Shown here: one piece after another, positions 6,133-13,229 of the stretch
Layout: every line of letters starts with the position of its first letter
Numbering within the stretch: position 1 is the stretch's first letter
Assembly (NCBI GenBank): GCA_025359585.1
Contig: JANYFX010000110.1
Coordinates: 1-14,710 of the forward strand
Source of the DNA: Rhizobacter sp.
GTDB lineage: Bacteria > Pseudomonadota > Gammaproteobacteria > Burkholderiales > Burkholderiaceae_C
Direction: 5' to 3'
DNA: 14,710 bases
Notes under the pieces: model-generated
Databases searched by the model: none
Told to the model about the DNA's origin: nothing
The model's input: only the letters and a program-made list of their open reading frames with translations
Position numbers and translations under genes: made by a program

Positions 6133-6960
6133 TCAGAGTTTTTCGGTCTCGCTCGTCCGCGGCTGCCACTTCATCAAGCGCTTTTCAGCGCGGCCCACGG
6201 CACCGTCGAGCATCAGCGCGAACACCGTCAGCACCAGGATGCCGGCCATCACCGTGTTGATGTCGAACGCCCCTTCGGCCTGCAGGATCAGGTAACCCAC
6301 GCCGCGCGACGAACCGAGGTATTCACCGACCACCGCGCCGACGAAGGCCAGCCCCACGCTCGTGTGCAGCGAGCTGAAAACCCAGCTGGTCGCGCTCGGC
6401 AGGTAGACGTGGCGCAGCAGTTGTCTTTGCGACGCGCCGAGCATGCGCGCGCTCGCGAGCACGACCGGACTCACTTCCTTCACGCCCTGGTAGACGTTGA
6501 AGAAGACGATGAAGAACACCAGCGTGACACCGAGCGCCACCTTGCTCGCGATGCCGAGGCCGAACCACACCGCGAAGATCGGCGCCAGGATCACGCGCGG
6601 CATGCTGTTGAGCGCCTTGATGTACGGGTCGGCAATCGCCGCCGCCATCGGGCTGAGTGCGAGCCACAAACCGCAGCCCAGGCCGAGCACGGTGCCGAGG
6701 CCGAAGGCGAGCACGGTTTCCAGAAGCGTGACCCACAGGTGCTGGTAGATGTCGGCGTTGGTGAAGAACCAGGCCCAGATGCGGCTGAAGATCTTCAGCG
6801 GTTCGCCGAAGAAGAACGCGGCTTGCTGGTCGTTCTCGAACACTAAGGGCGGGATCAACCCGGGTTTCGTGACCACGTGCCAGAGCAGGAAGATCACAAC
6901 CAGCAGGCCGACTTGCCAGACGCGCAGGTTGGCGTGGCTCGGCTTGATGTATTTCCACAT
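6133..6960 (-). CDS. ABC transporter permease, NitT/TauT (SsuC-like) type
   Basis: A 275-residue inner-membrane permease of the family that imports nitrate, sulfonates, taurine or thiamine precursors. About six helices follow a short cytoplasmic N-terminus. Helix 1 is WQVGLLVVIFLLWHVV, and the periplasmic loop contains PPLVFENDQQAAFFFGEPLKIF. The cytoplasmic EAA loop that contacts the ATPase reads SARMLGASQRQLLRHVYLPSA (about 170-190). A conserved AVVGEYLGSSRGVGYLI segment follows, typical of SsuC/TauC. The start is the ATG at 6960 with GAGGA upstream. It lies 12 bases after the ATPase gene and 14 before phoX, so all three are probably one transcript. The loop with FFFGEPLKIF is somewhat longer than in SsuC. 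The substrate is unknown: no sulfonate, taurine or thiamine enzymes sit nearby, and the PhoX partner hints at a substrate released from a phosphoester, which is inference. Confidence 0.92.
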   Translation of the reverse strand: MWKYIKPSHANLRVWQVGLLVVIFLLWHVVTKPGLIPPLVFENDQQAAFFFGEPLKIFSRIWAWFFTNADIYQHLWVTLLETVLAFGLGTVLGLGCGLWLALSPMAAAIADPYIKALNSMPRVILAPIFAVWFGLGIASKVALGVTLVFFIVFFNVYQGVKEVSPVVLASARMLGASQRQLLRHVYLPSATSWVFSSLHTSVGLAFVGAVVGEYLGSSRGVGYLILQAEGAFDINTVMAGILVLTVFALMLDGAVGRAEKRLMKWQPRTSETEKL

Positions 6961-6972
6961 GGTTCGCCGTCC

Positions 6973-7788
6973 TCAAGCCGCCAGCTGCTGCTGGTAGCCC
7001 TTCAAGACTTCTTCGCGCAGCACCGACCAGATCGCCTGGTGCAGCTCGACGAAGCGCGGTGTGACGCGCACCTCGGCCACGTCGCGCGGGCGCTGCAGAT
7101 CGATCGTGAATTCGCCGATCGGGTGCGAGGCCGGGCCGGCGGAGAGGCACACCACGCGGTCGCTCATCGCGATCGCTTCGTCGAGGTCGTGGGTGATGAA
7201 CAGCACCGCCTTCTTCTTCGCGGCCCACAGCGCGAGCACTTCGTTTTCCATCAGCTGCCGGGTCTGGATGTCGAGCGCGGAAAACGGTTCGTCCATCAGG
7301 ATGATGTCGGGGTCGAGCACGAGTGTTTGTGCCAGGCTCACACGCTTGCGCATGCCCCCCGAGAGCTGGTGAGGGTAGCGGTCGCCGAAACCGCCGAGGC
7401 CGACGCGCTTCAACCACTCTTCGGCTTGTGCCCGGGCGTCCACTGCACCGCGAAACTCCAGCCCGGCCATCACGTTCTGCAGCGCCGTGCGCCACGGCAT
7501 CAGGCTCTCCGACTGGAACATGTAGCCAGCGCGCGTGTTGATGCCGGAGAGTTTTTCGCCGAACACGCGCACCTCGCCCGTGCTCGGCGCGAGCAGCCCC
7601 GCGCCGACGTTGAGCAGCGTGCTCTTGCCACAACCGGTCGGGCCGACGACCGACACGAACTCGCCGGCAGCGACGCTCAGGTTCACGTCGCTCACAGCGG
7701 TGTAACGCTGGCTTGCGTCGTCCTTGGACACGAAGGTGCACGACACGTCTTGGAGCGACAACGCAGCGGCGGATTCCGGGAACGGCAT
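6973..7788 (-). CDS. ABC transporter ATP-binding protein, NitT/TauT type
   Basis: A 271-residue nucleotide-binding subunit that powers the adjacent permease. All motifs are intact: Walker A GPTGCGKST (49-57), Q-loop with FQSESLMPW (91-99), signature LSGGMRKR (142-149), Walker B IILMDEPFSALD (162-173) and switch histidine ITHD (His200). The SLMPWRT wording after the Q-loop is characteristic of SsuB/TauB/NrtD-type proteins. The ATG at 7788 fits the family N-terminus (LSLQDVSCTF); its ribosome-binding site is weak, and the longer frame to 7965 gives a proline-rich leader not seen in the family. It is the first gene of the minus-strand operon with the permease and phoX. No substrate-binding protein lies in the operon; the one at 13318-14343 is a candidate partner. 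Confidence 0.93.
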   Translation of the reverse strand: MPFPESAAALSLQDVSCTFVSKDDASQRYTAVSDVNLSVAAGEFVSVVGPTGCGKSTLLNVGAGLLAPSTGEVRVFGEKLSGINTRAGYMFQSESLMPWRTALQNVMAGLEFRGAVDARAQAEEWLKRVGLGGFGDRYPHQLSGGMRKRVSLAQTLVLDPDIILMDEPFSALDIQTRQLMENEVLALWAAKKKAVLFITHDLDEAIAMSDRVVCLSAGPASHPIGEFTIDLQRPRDVAEVRVTPRFVELHQAIWSVLREEVLKGYQQQLAA

Positions 7789-8014
7789 GGGCGGGCTTTT
7801 GGGGGTCGCAGGGAGTGCGCCGACTGTACCAATGTGGGGCGCGGCCCCGTTCGATCTGCGCGATGGCCGATTCGTCCCGGGCACGCCGGGCTTGGTCACA
7901 TCGGCCGCGACAGGCCCGCGCACGGCGCCTAGGCTTGCCTCACTTGCCCCGCGCCGCGTCGGCATGTCGGCCCGGCGCCTTCAGACGCTCTTCTCGCTCG
8001 ACCAGGAAGTCAAC

Positions 8015-8161
8015 ATGAACCGTTTCCACCGTGCTTCGCTTTTCTTCGCCGTGGCGGTCTGCCTTGCGGTTTGCGCTGCAGCAGTCTTGCTGCTGGGCTC
8101 GACCCCGGTGTTCGCCGCCGGCTCGATCGGGCCCCTGGCTGCGCCGCCGGCGCCGCACTGA
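8015..8161 (+). CDS. Small membrane or secreted protein, 48 residues
   Basis: A 48-residue ORF beginning at ATG 8015 with AGGAAG about six bases upstream. Residues 1-7 are basic (MNRFHRA), followed by a hydrophobic segment of about 24 residues (LFFAVAVCLAVCAAAVLLLG) and a short Pro/Ala-rich tail ending AAPPAPH. It reads either as a signal peptide with a possible cut after VFAA, leaving a tail of about 13 residues, or as a single-pass small membrane protein. The family is not recognised. It precedes the kinase operon by about 300 bases on the same strand and diverges from the ABC operon. The good ribosome-binding site and N-terminal design support it, but at this length a chance ORF cannot be excluded. 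Confidence 0.5.
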   Translation: MNRFHRASLFFAVAVCLAVCAAAVLLLGSTPVFAAGSIGPLAAPPAPH

Positions 8162-8186
8162 ATGCGGTTCGGCCTGTTCATCAGCG

Positions 8187-8224
8187 CCGGGCCGGGTTCG
8201 TCGCGCCCGGGCCGGGTTCGTCGC
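8187..8224 (+). repeat. Tandem 18-base direct repeat upstream of kinase operon; possible operator
   Basis: The 18-base unit CCGGGCCGGGTTCGTCGC occurs perfectly at 8187-8204 and 8207-8224, a 20-base period (about two helical turns). It is in the 298-base gap between the small-protein gene and the LytS-type kinase, some 236 bases before the kinase start. LytTR-type regulators bind paired direct repeats spaced about 20-21 bases, so this could be the operator for the regulator encoded at 11136-11885. The rest of the gap shows only a TACGAT -10-like string (8382-8387) and a small GC hairpin (8412-8425). A slipped-strand duplication without function is the alternative. Confidence 0.5.
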
Positions 8225-8459
8225 ATCCTTGCCCGTGGCCGCCTTCTGCCGGTTGAATCGGGCATCGAGCCGCGCCGACGCGCGGGTCGGGGATTCCATG
8301 GGCCCGCCTCACCCGAACCCTTCACCCGCCGAGCACGACGGTGCGCCGGAAACAGCGCTGGCCGCGCTCGCCCCTGCGGGCTACGATGGCTCAGCGCGCG
8401 CGCCAACGCAGAAGGCCGGGGCCTTTCGTCGCGAGCGCCGCACCGCCGGAGGCCACCCT

Positions 8460-9590
8460 ATGCCGCTGTTCGCAGCCCGCCCCGCACCGATGCCGCCGCT
8501 CGCGTCGGCGCCTGCGAGCGGCGCGCTGCATCAAGTACCGGCGCTGACGGTGCTGGCCTGCGCGCTCGTGGTCGCGCTGATGATGTCGACGCAGTACCTG
8601 ATCCAGCCCTTCGTCTGGCGCAACTGGCCCTGGGACGAAGTGCTTGCCGGCTGGACGGTGGTGTTGCGCGACCGAGCCGTGGTGGCGGGCGCCATCGCAA
8701 TGGCGCTGGTCGCCGCCGGCCGCCTTCCTCTGGCGACCTTGCGCGCGCGTGCGCTGGCACTCGGCCTGGCGATCGTGATGGGCGCGGCGGCAGGAGAACT
8801 CGCACTGCGCGTCGGCGGGGCATCGGGTGCGGCGGCCAGCACCGCGGCGCTGCTCAGTCAGGTGGCACGCTGGAGCGTCATCGCCGGCTGCGTCGCAACG
8901 ATGTGGTCGCTGTGGCGCGGCGTTGCGGAAACGAGCGCGGCGGCGCAAGCCGTCGAACTGCGCAGCGCCCAGCTCGAGCGCCGGGCGACCGAGGCGCGCC
9001 TGGAAGCCTTGCGCGGCCAGATCGAACCTCACTTCCTGTTCAACACGCTGGCCACCGTGCGCCGACTGCAGCAGGTCGATCCGGCACAGGGGGCGCAATT
9101 GCTGGCGCACTTCGTCACCTACCTGCACTCGGCGCAACCCGCCCAGCCGAACGCGTCCGACACGCTCGGGCAGGAGATCGACCTTGCCCGCGCCTACCTC
9201 GGCGTGGTTGCGCAGCGCATGGGCGGCCGGCTGCAAGTGCGTTTCGATGTGGCCGACGAACTGCGCCCGCATCCGTTTCCGCTGCTGACGATCGCCACGC
9301 TGGTCGAGAACGCCGTCAAGCACGGCATCGCACCGGCACCGGACGGTGGTTTGATCAGCGTAACGGTCCGGCGCAGCGGCACGGCGATCGAAGCGCTGGT
9401 GACGGACACCGGCGTCGGCTTCACTGGCCAGAGCGGCAGCGGCATCGGCCTGGCGAACATCCGCGCGCGGCTGAGCACGCTGTACGGCAGCGCCGGTACG
9501 CTCACGCTTCAGGCCAACACGCCCAGCGGAGTGCGCGCGGCGATGCGGCTGCCGTTCCATGACTCGCCCCCGACGGCGAGCACGGAATGA
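8460..9590 (+). CDS. LytS/YehU-type sensor histidine kinase
   Basis: A 376-residue membrane histidine kinase of the His_kinase (LytS/AlgZ) class, which autophosphorylates and passes phosphate to a LytTR regulator. The start is ATG 8460 with CGGAGG seven bases upstream. Residues 28-155 contain about four hydrophobic helices (VLACALVVALMMSTQYLI; AVVAGAIAMALVAAG; ALALGLAIVMGAAAG; WSVIAGCVATMWSLW). A short coiled region (AQAVELRSAQLERRATEARLEAL) follows, then the phospho-acceptor box RGQIEPHFLFNTL with His191. The ATPase domain has the N-box TLVENAVKHGI (Asn284), the DTGVGF box (316-321) and the GSGIGLANIRARL G-box (326-338), all intact. No separate periplasmic sensor domain is visible; the membrane helices are probably the sensor. 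Its stop overlaps the start of the next gene by four bases (ATGA), beginning a four-gene operon. Confidence 0.92.
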   Translation: MPLFAARPAPMPPLASAPASGALHQVPALTVLACALVVALMMSTQYLIQPFVWRNWPWDEVLAGWTVVLRDRAVVAGAIAMALVAAGRLPLATLRARALALGLAIVMGAAAGELALRVGGASGAAASTAALLSQVARWSVIAGCVATMWSLWRGVAETSAAAQAVELRSAQLERRATEARLEALRGQIEPHFLFNTLATVRRLQQVDPAQGAQLLAHFVTYLHSAQPAQPNASDTLGQEIDLARAYLGVVAQRMGGRLQVRFDVADELRPHPFPLLTIATLVENAVKHGIAPAPDGGLISVTVRRSGTAIEALVTDTGVGFTGQSGSGIGLANIRARLSTLYGSAGTLTLQANTPSGVRAAMRLPFHDSPPTASTE

Positions 9591-10702
9591 ACGGCACGGC
9601 CGCTGCTGGCCACGCCCCTGCGACGGCAGGCATTCACTGGCCGCGTGCGATCGGTTATGGCGTGCTGTGGGGCATCGCGGCGGCGGCACTCGCGGCGTTC
9701 GAAGTGCCGTGGAGCGACACCGGCAGCGCGCAGCTTCTGTGGCTCGAATCGAGGCTGTTACCGGCGTTGTGTGTGCAGGGCATTGTGCTGGCGAGTGCGG
9801 CCATGGCATTGCAGCAGCGCTTGACGTGGTCGTGGGCGATGGTCGTGGTCATGGCCACTGGCTTTGCGCTGCTGAGCAAATCGGTAGACTGGTTGTTCTG
9901 GAAGGTTCTGCCACTTCCGAGCCCGGACCTGTTGCCAGCGTGGGGCGCCGAACCCAACTACTTCTACAGCGCCTGGAACAACCTGGTCTACGGCGGCCTG
10001 TTCATCGCCGCGTACCGTCTGAGCGTCGAGTCGGAGCGCAGCCGCCGCCTGTTCGCCGAGGCCGAGATCGCACGCCAGAAGACCGAAGCCTGGCTCGGTG
10101 CGCAGCGCGTGCGCGCGCTGCAGGGGCACGTCGACCCGGCACTCCTGCTGCGCGTGATGGTCGAAGTGGAACAGCGTTATGCGCGCGACGCCCCCGGCAT
10201 GGAGCGCTTGCTCGACGCGCTGGTGGGCATGCTGCGGGCCGCGATGCCGGGGGTGCGCAGTGGCAGGTCGACACTCGGTGCCGAACTGCTGCTGGCGCAG
10301 TCTTATGCAGCGCTGCGCGGCGAGCTCGAGCCCGGGGGCGACGCATGGCGTCTGCACATCGACGGCAGCGTACCCGAGCTGCCCTTTCCGGCGTTGATGC
10401 TGCTGCCGGTGCTCGATCAGCTGATCGCCGACCACCTCAGCGCGGTCGAGCTTCAGATCGGCTGCGCCGACGGGCAATGCACGTTGAAGCTGGGGCTGAC
10501 CGGCAGCGCCAGCGGGCCGTGGCTGACACCCGAGCTGGCGTACCGCGTGCAGGTCGGCCTGCGCACGGTCTTCGGCAACGAATGGACGCTGGCGGTGCAG
10601 GAACGCAGCGCCCGACACGCCCTCGTGCTGATGCTGCCGCTCGACGCGGCAGCGCTTGTTTCACCCGCTCTTTCAACCCGACTGGAGACGACCCATGGAT
10701 GA
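9587..10702 (+). CDS. Degenerate LytS-like membrane protein (pseudokinase)
   Basis: A 371-residue protein with the same plan as the kinase before it: about four membrane helices (residues 20-145), a charged linker (ESERSRRLFAEAEIARQKTEAWLGAQRVRAL), then a region aligned with the phospho-acceptor box. Where the upstream kinase reads QIEPHFLFN, this one reads HVDPALLLR (181-189): the histidine is Ala185 and the final asparagine is Arg189. The N-box position reads LPVLDQLIADHL instead of LVENAVKHG, and the C-terminal domain has no recognisable DxGxG or GxGxGL boxes, so neither autophosphorylation nor ATP binding is expected. The frame is long and intact, overlapping its neighbours by four and eight bases, so it is a maintained gene rather than decay. 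Likely roles are heterodimerisation with, or allosteric control of, the active kinase. This alignment was made by eye. Confidence 0.82.
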   Translation: MNGTAAAGHAPATAGIHWPRAIGYGVLWGIAAAALAAFEVPWSDTGSAQLLWLESRLLPALCVQGIVLASAAMALQQRLTWSWAMVVVMATGFALLSKSVDWLFWKVLPLPSPDLLPAWGAEPNYFYSAWNNLVYGGLFIAAYRLSVESERSRRLFAEAEIARQKTEAWLGAQRVRALQGHVDPALLLRVMVEVEQRYARDAPGMERLLDALVGMLRAAMPGVRSGRSTLGAELLLAQSYAALRGELEPGGDAWRLHIDGSVPELPFPALMLLPVLDQLIADHLSAVELQIGCADGQCTLKLGLTGSASGPWLTPELAYRVQVGLRTVFGNEWTLAVQERSARHALVLMLPLDAAALVSPALSTRLETTHG

Positions 10703-11123
10703 CCCACGACCCCTCACTGATGAAGACACGGGCAACACCGACCGGCGCTATGCCTTGCTCGCCCTGCTCGCGACCTTCGCAGCCGCCGACACCGCCCAGG
10801 CGCAGGACGCCGCGGCCGTGCAGCCGCGCGCCTACCGCGTCGCGCTCGAGAACGACAAGCTGCGCGTGCTCGAGTTCAACAGCCGGCCCGGCATGGGCGT
10901 GTGTGGCACCGGCATCCATTCGCACCCGGCCCACCTGTCGATCGCGCTCACCGCCGCGAAGGTGCGCGTCAAGACGGCCGACGGCAAGACCTTCATCGCC
11001 GAGAGCAAGACCGGCGACGTGTTCTGGAGCGAGGCCGAAACCCACGAGGCCGAGAACATCACCGGCAAGGACGTTCGTGCGCTAATGGTCGAGCTGAAAA
11101 CGCCGGCGGCAAAGAAGGCCTGA
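10695..11123 (+). CDS. Exported cupin-like protein in a two-component operon
   Basis: A 142-residue protein. ATG 10695 has GGAG upstream and overlaps the end of the previous gene by eight bases. An N-terminal DRRYALLALLATFAA (16-30) followed by AQAQDA looks like a signal peptide, perhaps twin-arginine, with cleavage near residue 36. The mature part is a small single-domain cupin: VALENDKLRVLEFNSRPGMG, then GTGIHSHPAHLSIAL (71-85) with His75, His77 and His80 as probable metal ligands, and GDVFWSEAETHEAEN (107-121) with Glu115 and His117 as the second cupin motif. It closes with ALMVELK. No reaction can be assigned; such proteins bind small ligands or metals. Its position between kinase-like and regulator genes suggests a periplasmic ligand-binding partner for the sensors, which is inference. 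Confidence 0.75.
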   Translation: MDDPRPLTDEDTGNTDRRYALLALLATFAAADTAQAQDAAAVQPRAYRVALENDKLRVLEFNSRPGMGVCGTGIHSHPAHLSIALTAAKVRVKTADGKTFIAESKTGDVFWSEAETHEAENITGKDVRALMVELKTPAAKKA

Positions 11124-11135
11124 GCGCACAACGTG

Positions 11136-11885
11136 ATGCACACACCGACCGCCCTGATCGCCGAAGACGAAGCCGTGCTTCGCGACGAGTTGCGCTCGCA
11201 CCTGGCCGCGCTGTGGCCCGAGCTGCGCATCGTCGGCGAGGCCGCCAGCGGCTTCGAAGCACTGCAACTGCTCGACCGGCTGACACCGAACCTGGTCTTT
11301 CTCGACATCCAGATGCCGGGCCTGACCGGGCTCGACGTGGCGCGGCAGGTCGGCGGCCGCTTTCACGTCGTTTTCGTCACGGCCTACGACGCGCACGCGG
11401 TCGCGGCGTTCGAGCAGGGCGCCGTCGACTACGTGCTCAAGCCTTACTCTGTGCCGCGTCTGGCGCTCGCGGTGCAGCGGCTGCGCCAGCGCATCGGCGG
11501 CGAACCCCCACCGCTCGACCGCCTGCTGCGCGAGCTGGCCCGCGCTGCGCCGGCGCGCAAGCACCTGCGCTGGATCAACGCATCGCAAGGGCAAGAGGTG
11601 CGGCTGATCACGGTCGACGAAGTGCTCTACTTCCAGGCCGACACCAAGTACACCCGCGTCGTCACCGCCGACAGCGAAGCGCTGATTCGCACGTCGCTGA
11701 AGGAGTTGCAGGAAGAACTCGACCCGTCGAGCTTCTGGCCGATCCACCGCTCGACCATCGTCAACGCGAATGCGATAGCCGGTGTCACGCGCGACTTTCG
11801 CGGCCGCGTGCTGGTGAAGCTGAAGTCGCGCGCCGAGAAGCTCGCCGTGAGCGAGGCCCACGAACACCTGTTCAAGCAGATGTGA
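11136..11885 (+). CDS. LytTR-family response regulator
   Basis: A 249-residue DNA-binding regulator, partner of the upstream kinase. The receiver domain (residues 1-115) has the acidic pair Glu10-Asp11, phospho-acceptor Asp57 in LVFLDIQMPGLTG, switch Thr82 in VTAYD and Lys102 in LKPYS. After a linker, the LytTR DNA-binding domain (about 142-249) shows ITVDEVLYFQADTKYTRV, LIRTSLKELQEELDPSSF, the hallmark IHRSTIVNANAI and a final VSEAHEHLFKQM, all family-typical. ATG 11136 is chosen; the overlapping GTG at 11133 would add one residue. It follows the cupin stop by 12 bases, placing it last in the operon. LytTR proteins bind paired direct repeats; candidates lie upstream of 8460 and of 13196. Confidence 0.93.
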   Translation: MHTPTALIAEDEAVLRDELRSHLAALWPELRIVGEAASGFEALQLLDRLTPNLVFLDIQMPGLTGLDVARQVGGRFHVVFVTAYDAHAVAAFEQGAVDYVLKPYSVPRLALAVQRLRQRIGGEPPPLDRLLRELARAAPARKHLRWINASQGQEVRLITVDEVLYFQADTKYTRVVTADSEALIRTSLKELQEELDPSSFWPIHRSTIVNANAIAGVTRDFRGRVLVKLKSRAEKLAVSEAHEHLFKQM

Positions 11886-11891
11886 AGACCG

Positions 11892-11909
11892 GGCCCCGTC
11901 GCCGGGGCC
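11892..11909. terminator. GC-rich hairpin between converging genes
   Basis: GGCCCCG (11892-11898) and CGGGGCC (11903-11909) form a perfect 7-bp stem with a TCGC loop in the 33-base gap between the converging regulator and haloperoxidase genes. Its position suits a two-way terminator, but neither side has a T-run, so this is tentative. Confidence 0.35.
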
Positions 11910-11918
11910 GGGCCCTCG

Positions 11919-13196
11919 TCAGCGCGCGGACAGTTGTGTGGCCATCACCTGTTCGGCAACGGCACGCCCTTGTGCCAAGCCCGCGTTCACGGCCAGCCGG
12001 AAGTGGTAGCCGACACAGATGCGCGACAAGCCGATCTCTGCCCCCGCCTGCGAGAACGAAGTGAAGCTGCGTGTCACGCCCGGCAGTGTCACGCTCTGGT
12101 GCGTGAAGCTCACCGCGTCCGTGCCGAAGACCCGAGCCAGCGCGGCCGCGCCGGCGCCTGCCGACGCGGAATGCCCCGAGGGATAGTCCGGAATCGGTGG
12201 GCACACCGGGTCGAACGAAGCCCAGCTCGGGTCGCCCACGGTCGCCGGGTTGCCGTCGCTCTCACCGAGGTGGATCGCCGTGATCGGGCGCCAGAAGTGG
12301 TAGAAATATTTCGACTCGATGCAGGCGGTGTAGGCGTCGGCCTGTGCAACCTGGATGAGCGCCAGCGCACGCATCACAGCCCAGCCCGACATGCCCCGCG
12401 CCTGCGCGACCTGCAGCGCGATCCGCATCCAGGAGTCGTTGGTGCTCTCGAGCCAGAAGCGCCCGAGTTCCGACTGGTCGGCGGTGCGCGACGAGCCGAC
12501 CGCCGCGCCGAGCGCCTTGACCTCGTTGTAGTCGGCCGTGTAGGCGTCGTCGGTCGTTCGGTACGGCGCTGCGACGCGGTAGGCGGCAGCGCTGGCGATC
12601 GCAAAGGTCTTCATGCGCTCGCCCCAAAACACCTCGGCGGTGAAATCGAAGGGCGGCGTGAAGCGGTATTCGCCCGGCGCAACGCCTTCGGTGAACGGCC
12701 CTTCGACATCGGCCAGCCCGTCGGCAGCGCGGTTCGCGAGCATCGCCGCGGCGGCCCGTTGGCCGGCGGTTGTACCGGCGCTGGCGGCGTCACTGGCCGG
12801 GATGGCGGCAAGCGCCGCGGCGTATTCCGCGTCGAGCAGGGCTGCAGCGAACGGCAACTCGTGCAGGAGCACGTCGTGCACGGCGGCCGCGACTGCCGCG
12901 TCGGGGTCGGCGCCGAACGCGCTGTCGATCCGCAGGTAGCTTGTGTAGACCGACACGATCGCGTTCAGCGCGTCGTGCGCCGCCAGAAACGCCATTGCAT
13001 AGATGCGCGCGCTGAAGTGCGGCGGCAGCCCTGGCGCCGGCGCCAGCGCCACCGCGCGCATCGCGATGCCGGCCCAGCGTGCCGGTGCAGCCGTGGCCGG
13101 TGGGTCGTCGTTGCCGCCACAACCGGGCAGCCACAGCGTGGCGGCCGGCAGCAGGGCGCCGGCACAGAACAAGCGTCGTGAGATGGGAAGGTTCAT
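11919..13196 (-). CDS. Vanadium-dependent haloperoxidase / PAP2-type lipoprotein
   Basis: A 425-residue exported protein of the vanadium haloperoxidase family, which shares its fold with PAP2 acid phosphatases and uses bound vanadate and H2O2 to oxidise halides. ATG 13196 has GAGGA upstream. The N-terminus combines a twin-arginine motif (ISRRLFCAG, 5-13) with a lipobox, LPGC (Cys26), predicting a Tat-exported lipoprotein. The vanadate/phosphate site is complete: KYFYHFWRP (Lys296, Arg303), DYPSGHSA (Ser340, Gly341, His342) and SRICVGYHF (Arg392, His398). The helical N-terminal half (ARIYAMAFLAAHDALNAI) is typical of bacterial members. Whether it acts as haloperoxidase or phosphatase cannot be told from motifs. 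Stop-to-stop spacing with the converging LytTR gene is 33 bases. The 121-base upstream gap carries a repeat shared with the kinase operon. Confidence 0.9.
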   Translation of the reverse strand: MNLPISRRLFCAGALLPAATLWLPGCGGNDDPPATAAPARWAGIAMRAVALAPAPGLPPHFSARIYAMAFLAAHDALNAIVSVYTSYLRIDSAFGADPDAAVAAAVHDVLLHELPFAAALLDAEYAAALAAIPASDAASAGTTAGQRAAAAMLANRAADGLADVEGPFTEGVAPGEYRFTPPFDFTAEVFWGERMKTFAIASAAAYRVAAPYRTTDDAYTADYNEVKALGAAVGSSRTADQSELGRFWLESTNDSWMRIALQVAQARGMSGWAVMRALALIQVAQADAYTACIESKYFYHFWRPITAIHLGESDGNPATVGDPSWASFDPVCPPIPDYPSGHSASAGAGAAALARVFGTDAVSFTHQSVTLPGVTRSFTSFSQAGAEIGLSRICVGYHFRLAVNAGLAQGRAVAEQVMATQLSAR

Positions 13197-13229
13197 GACC
13201 GTCGTTCCTCGAAAGTGACAAGGGAACGA

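Noticed and set aside
4271..6295. 674-codon open frame on the plus strand opposite phoX
   Set aside because: Antisense shadow of a clearly recognisable PhoX gene in high-GC DNA; Arg/His/Val-rich, no family motifs, no ribosome-binding site.
6323..7741. 472-codon minus-strand frame spanning the ABC permease and ATPase genes
   Set aside because: Same-strand out-of-frame shadow, Arg/Ala-rich; both real genes have intact motifs in their own frames.
9587..10702. Second kinase as a decaying pseudogene
   Set aside because: The frame is uninterrupted over 371 codons, has translational overlaps on both sides and keeps the membrane plan, so it is better called a maintained pseudokinase.
9559..11085. 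508-codon plus-strand frame across the pseudokinase and cupin
   Set aside because: Out-of-frame shadow with low-complexity Arg/Ala/Pro composition; the overlapping real genes have ribosome-binding sites and domain matches.
11934..13181. 415-codon plus-strand open frame opposite the haloperoxidase gene
   Set aside because: Shadow frame; the minus strand carries the complete vanadate-site motifs and a signal peptide.
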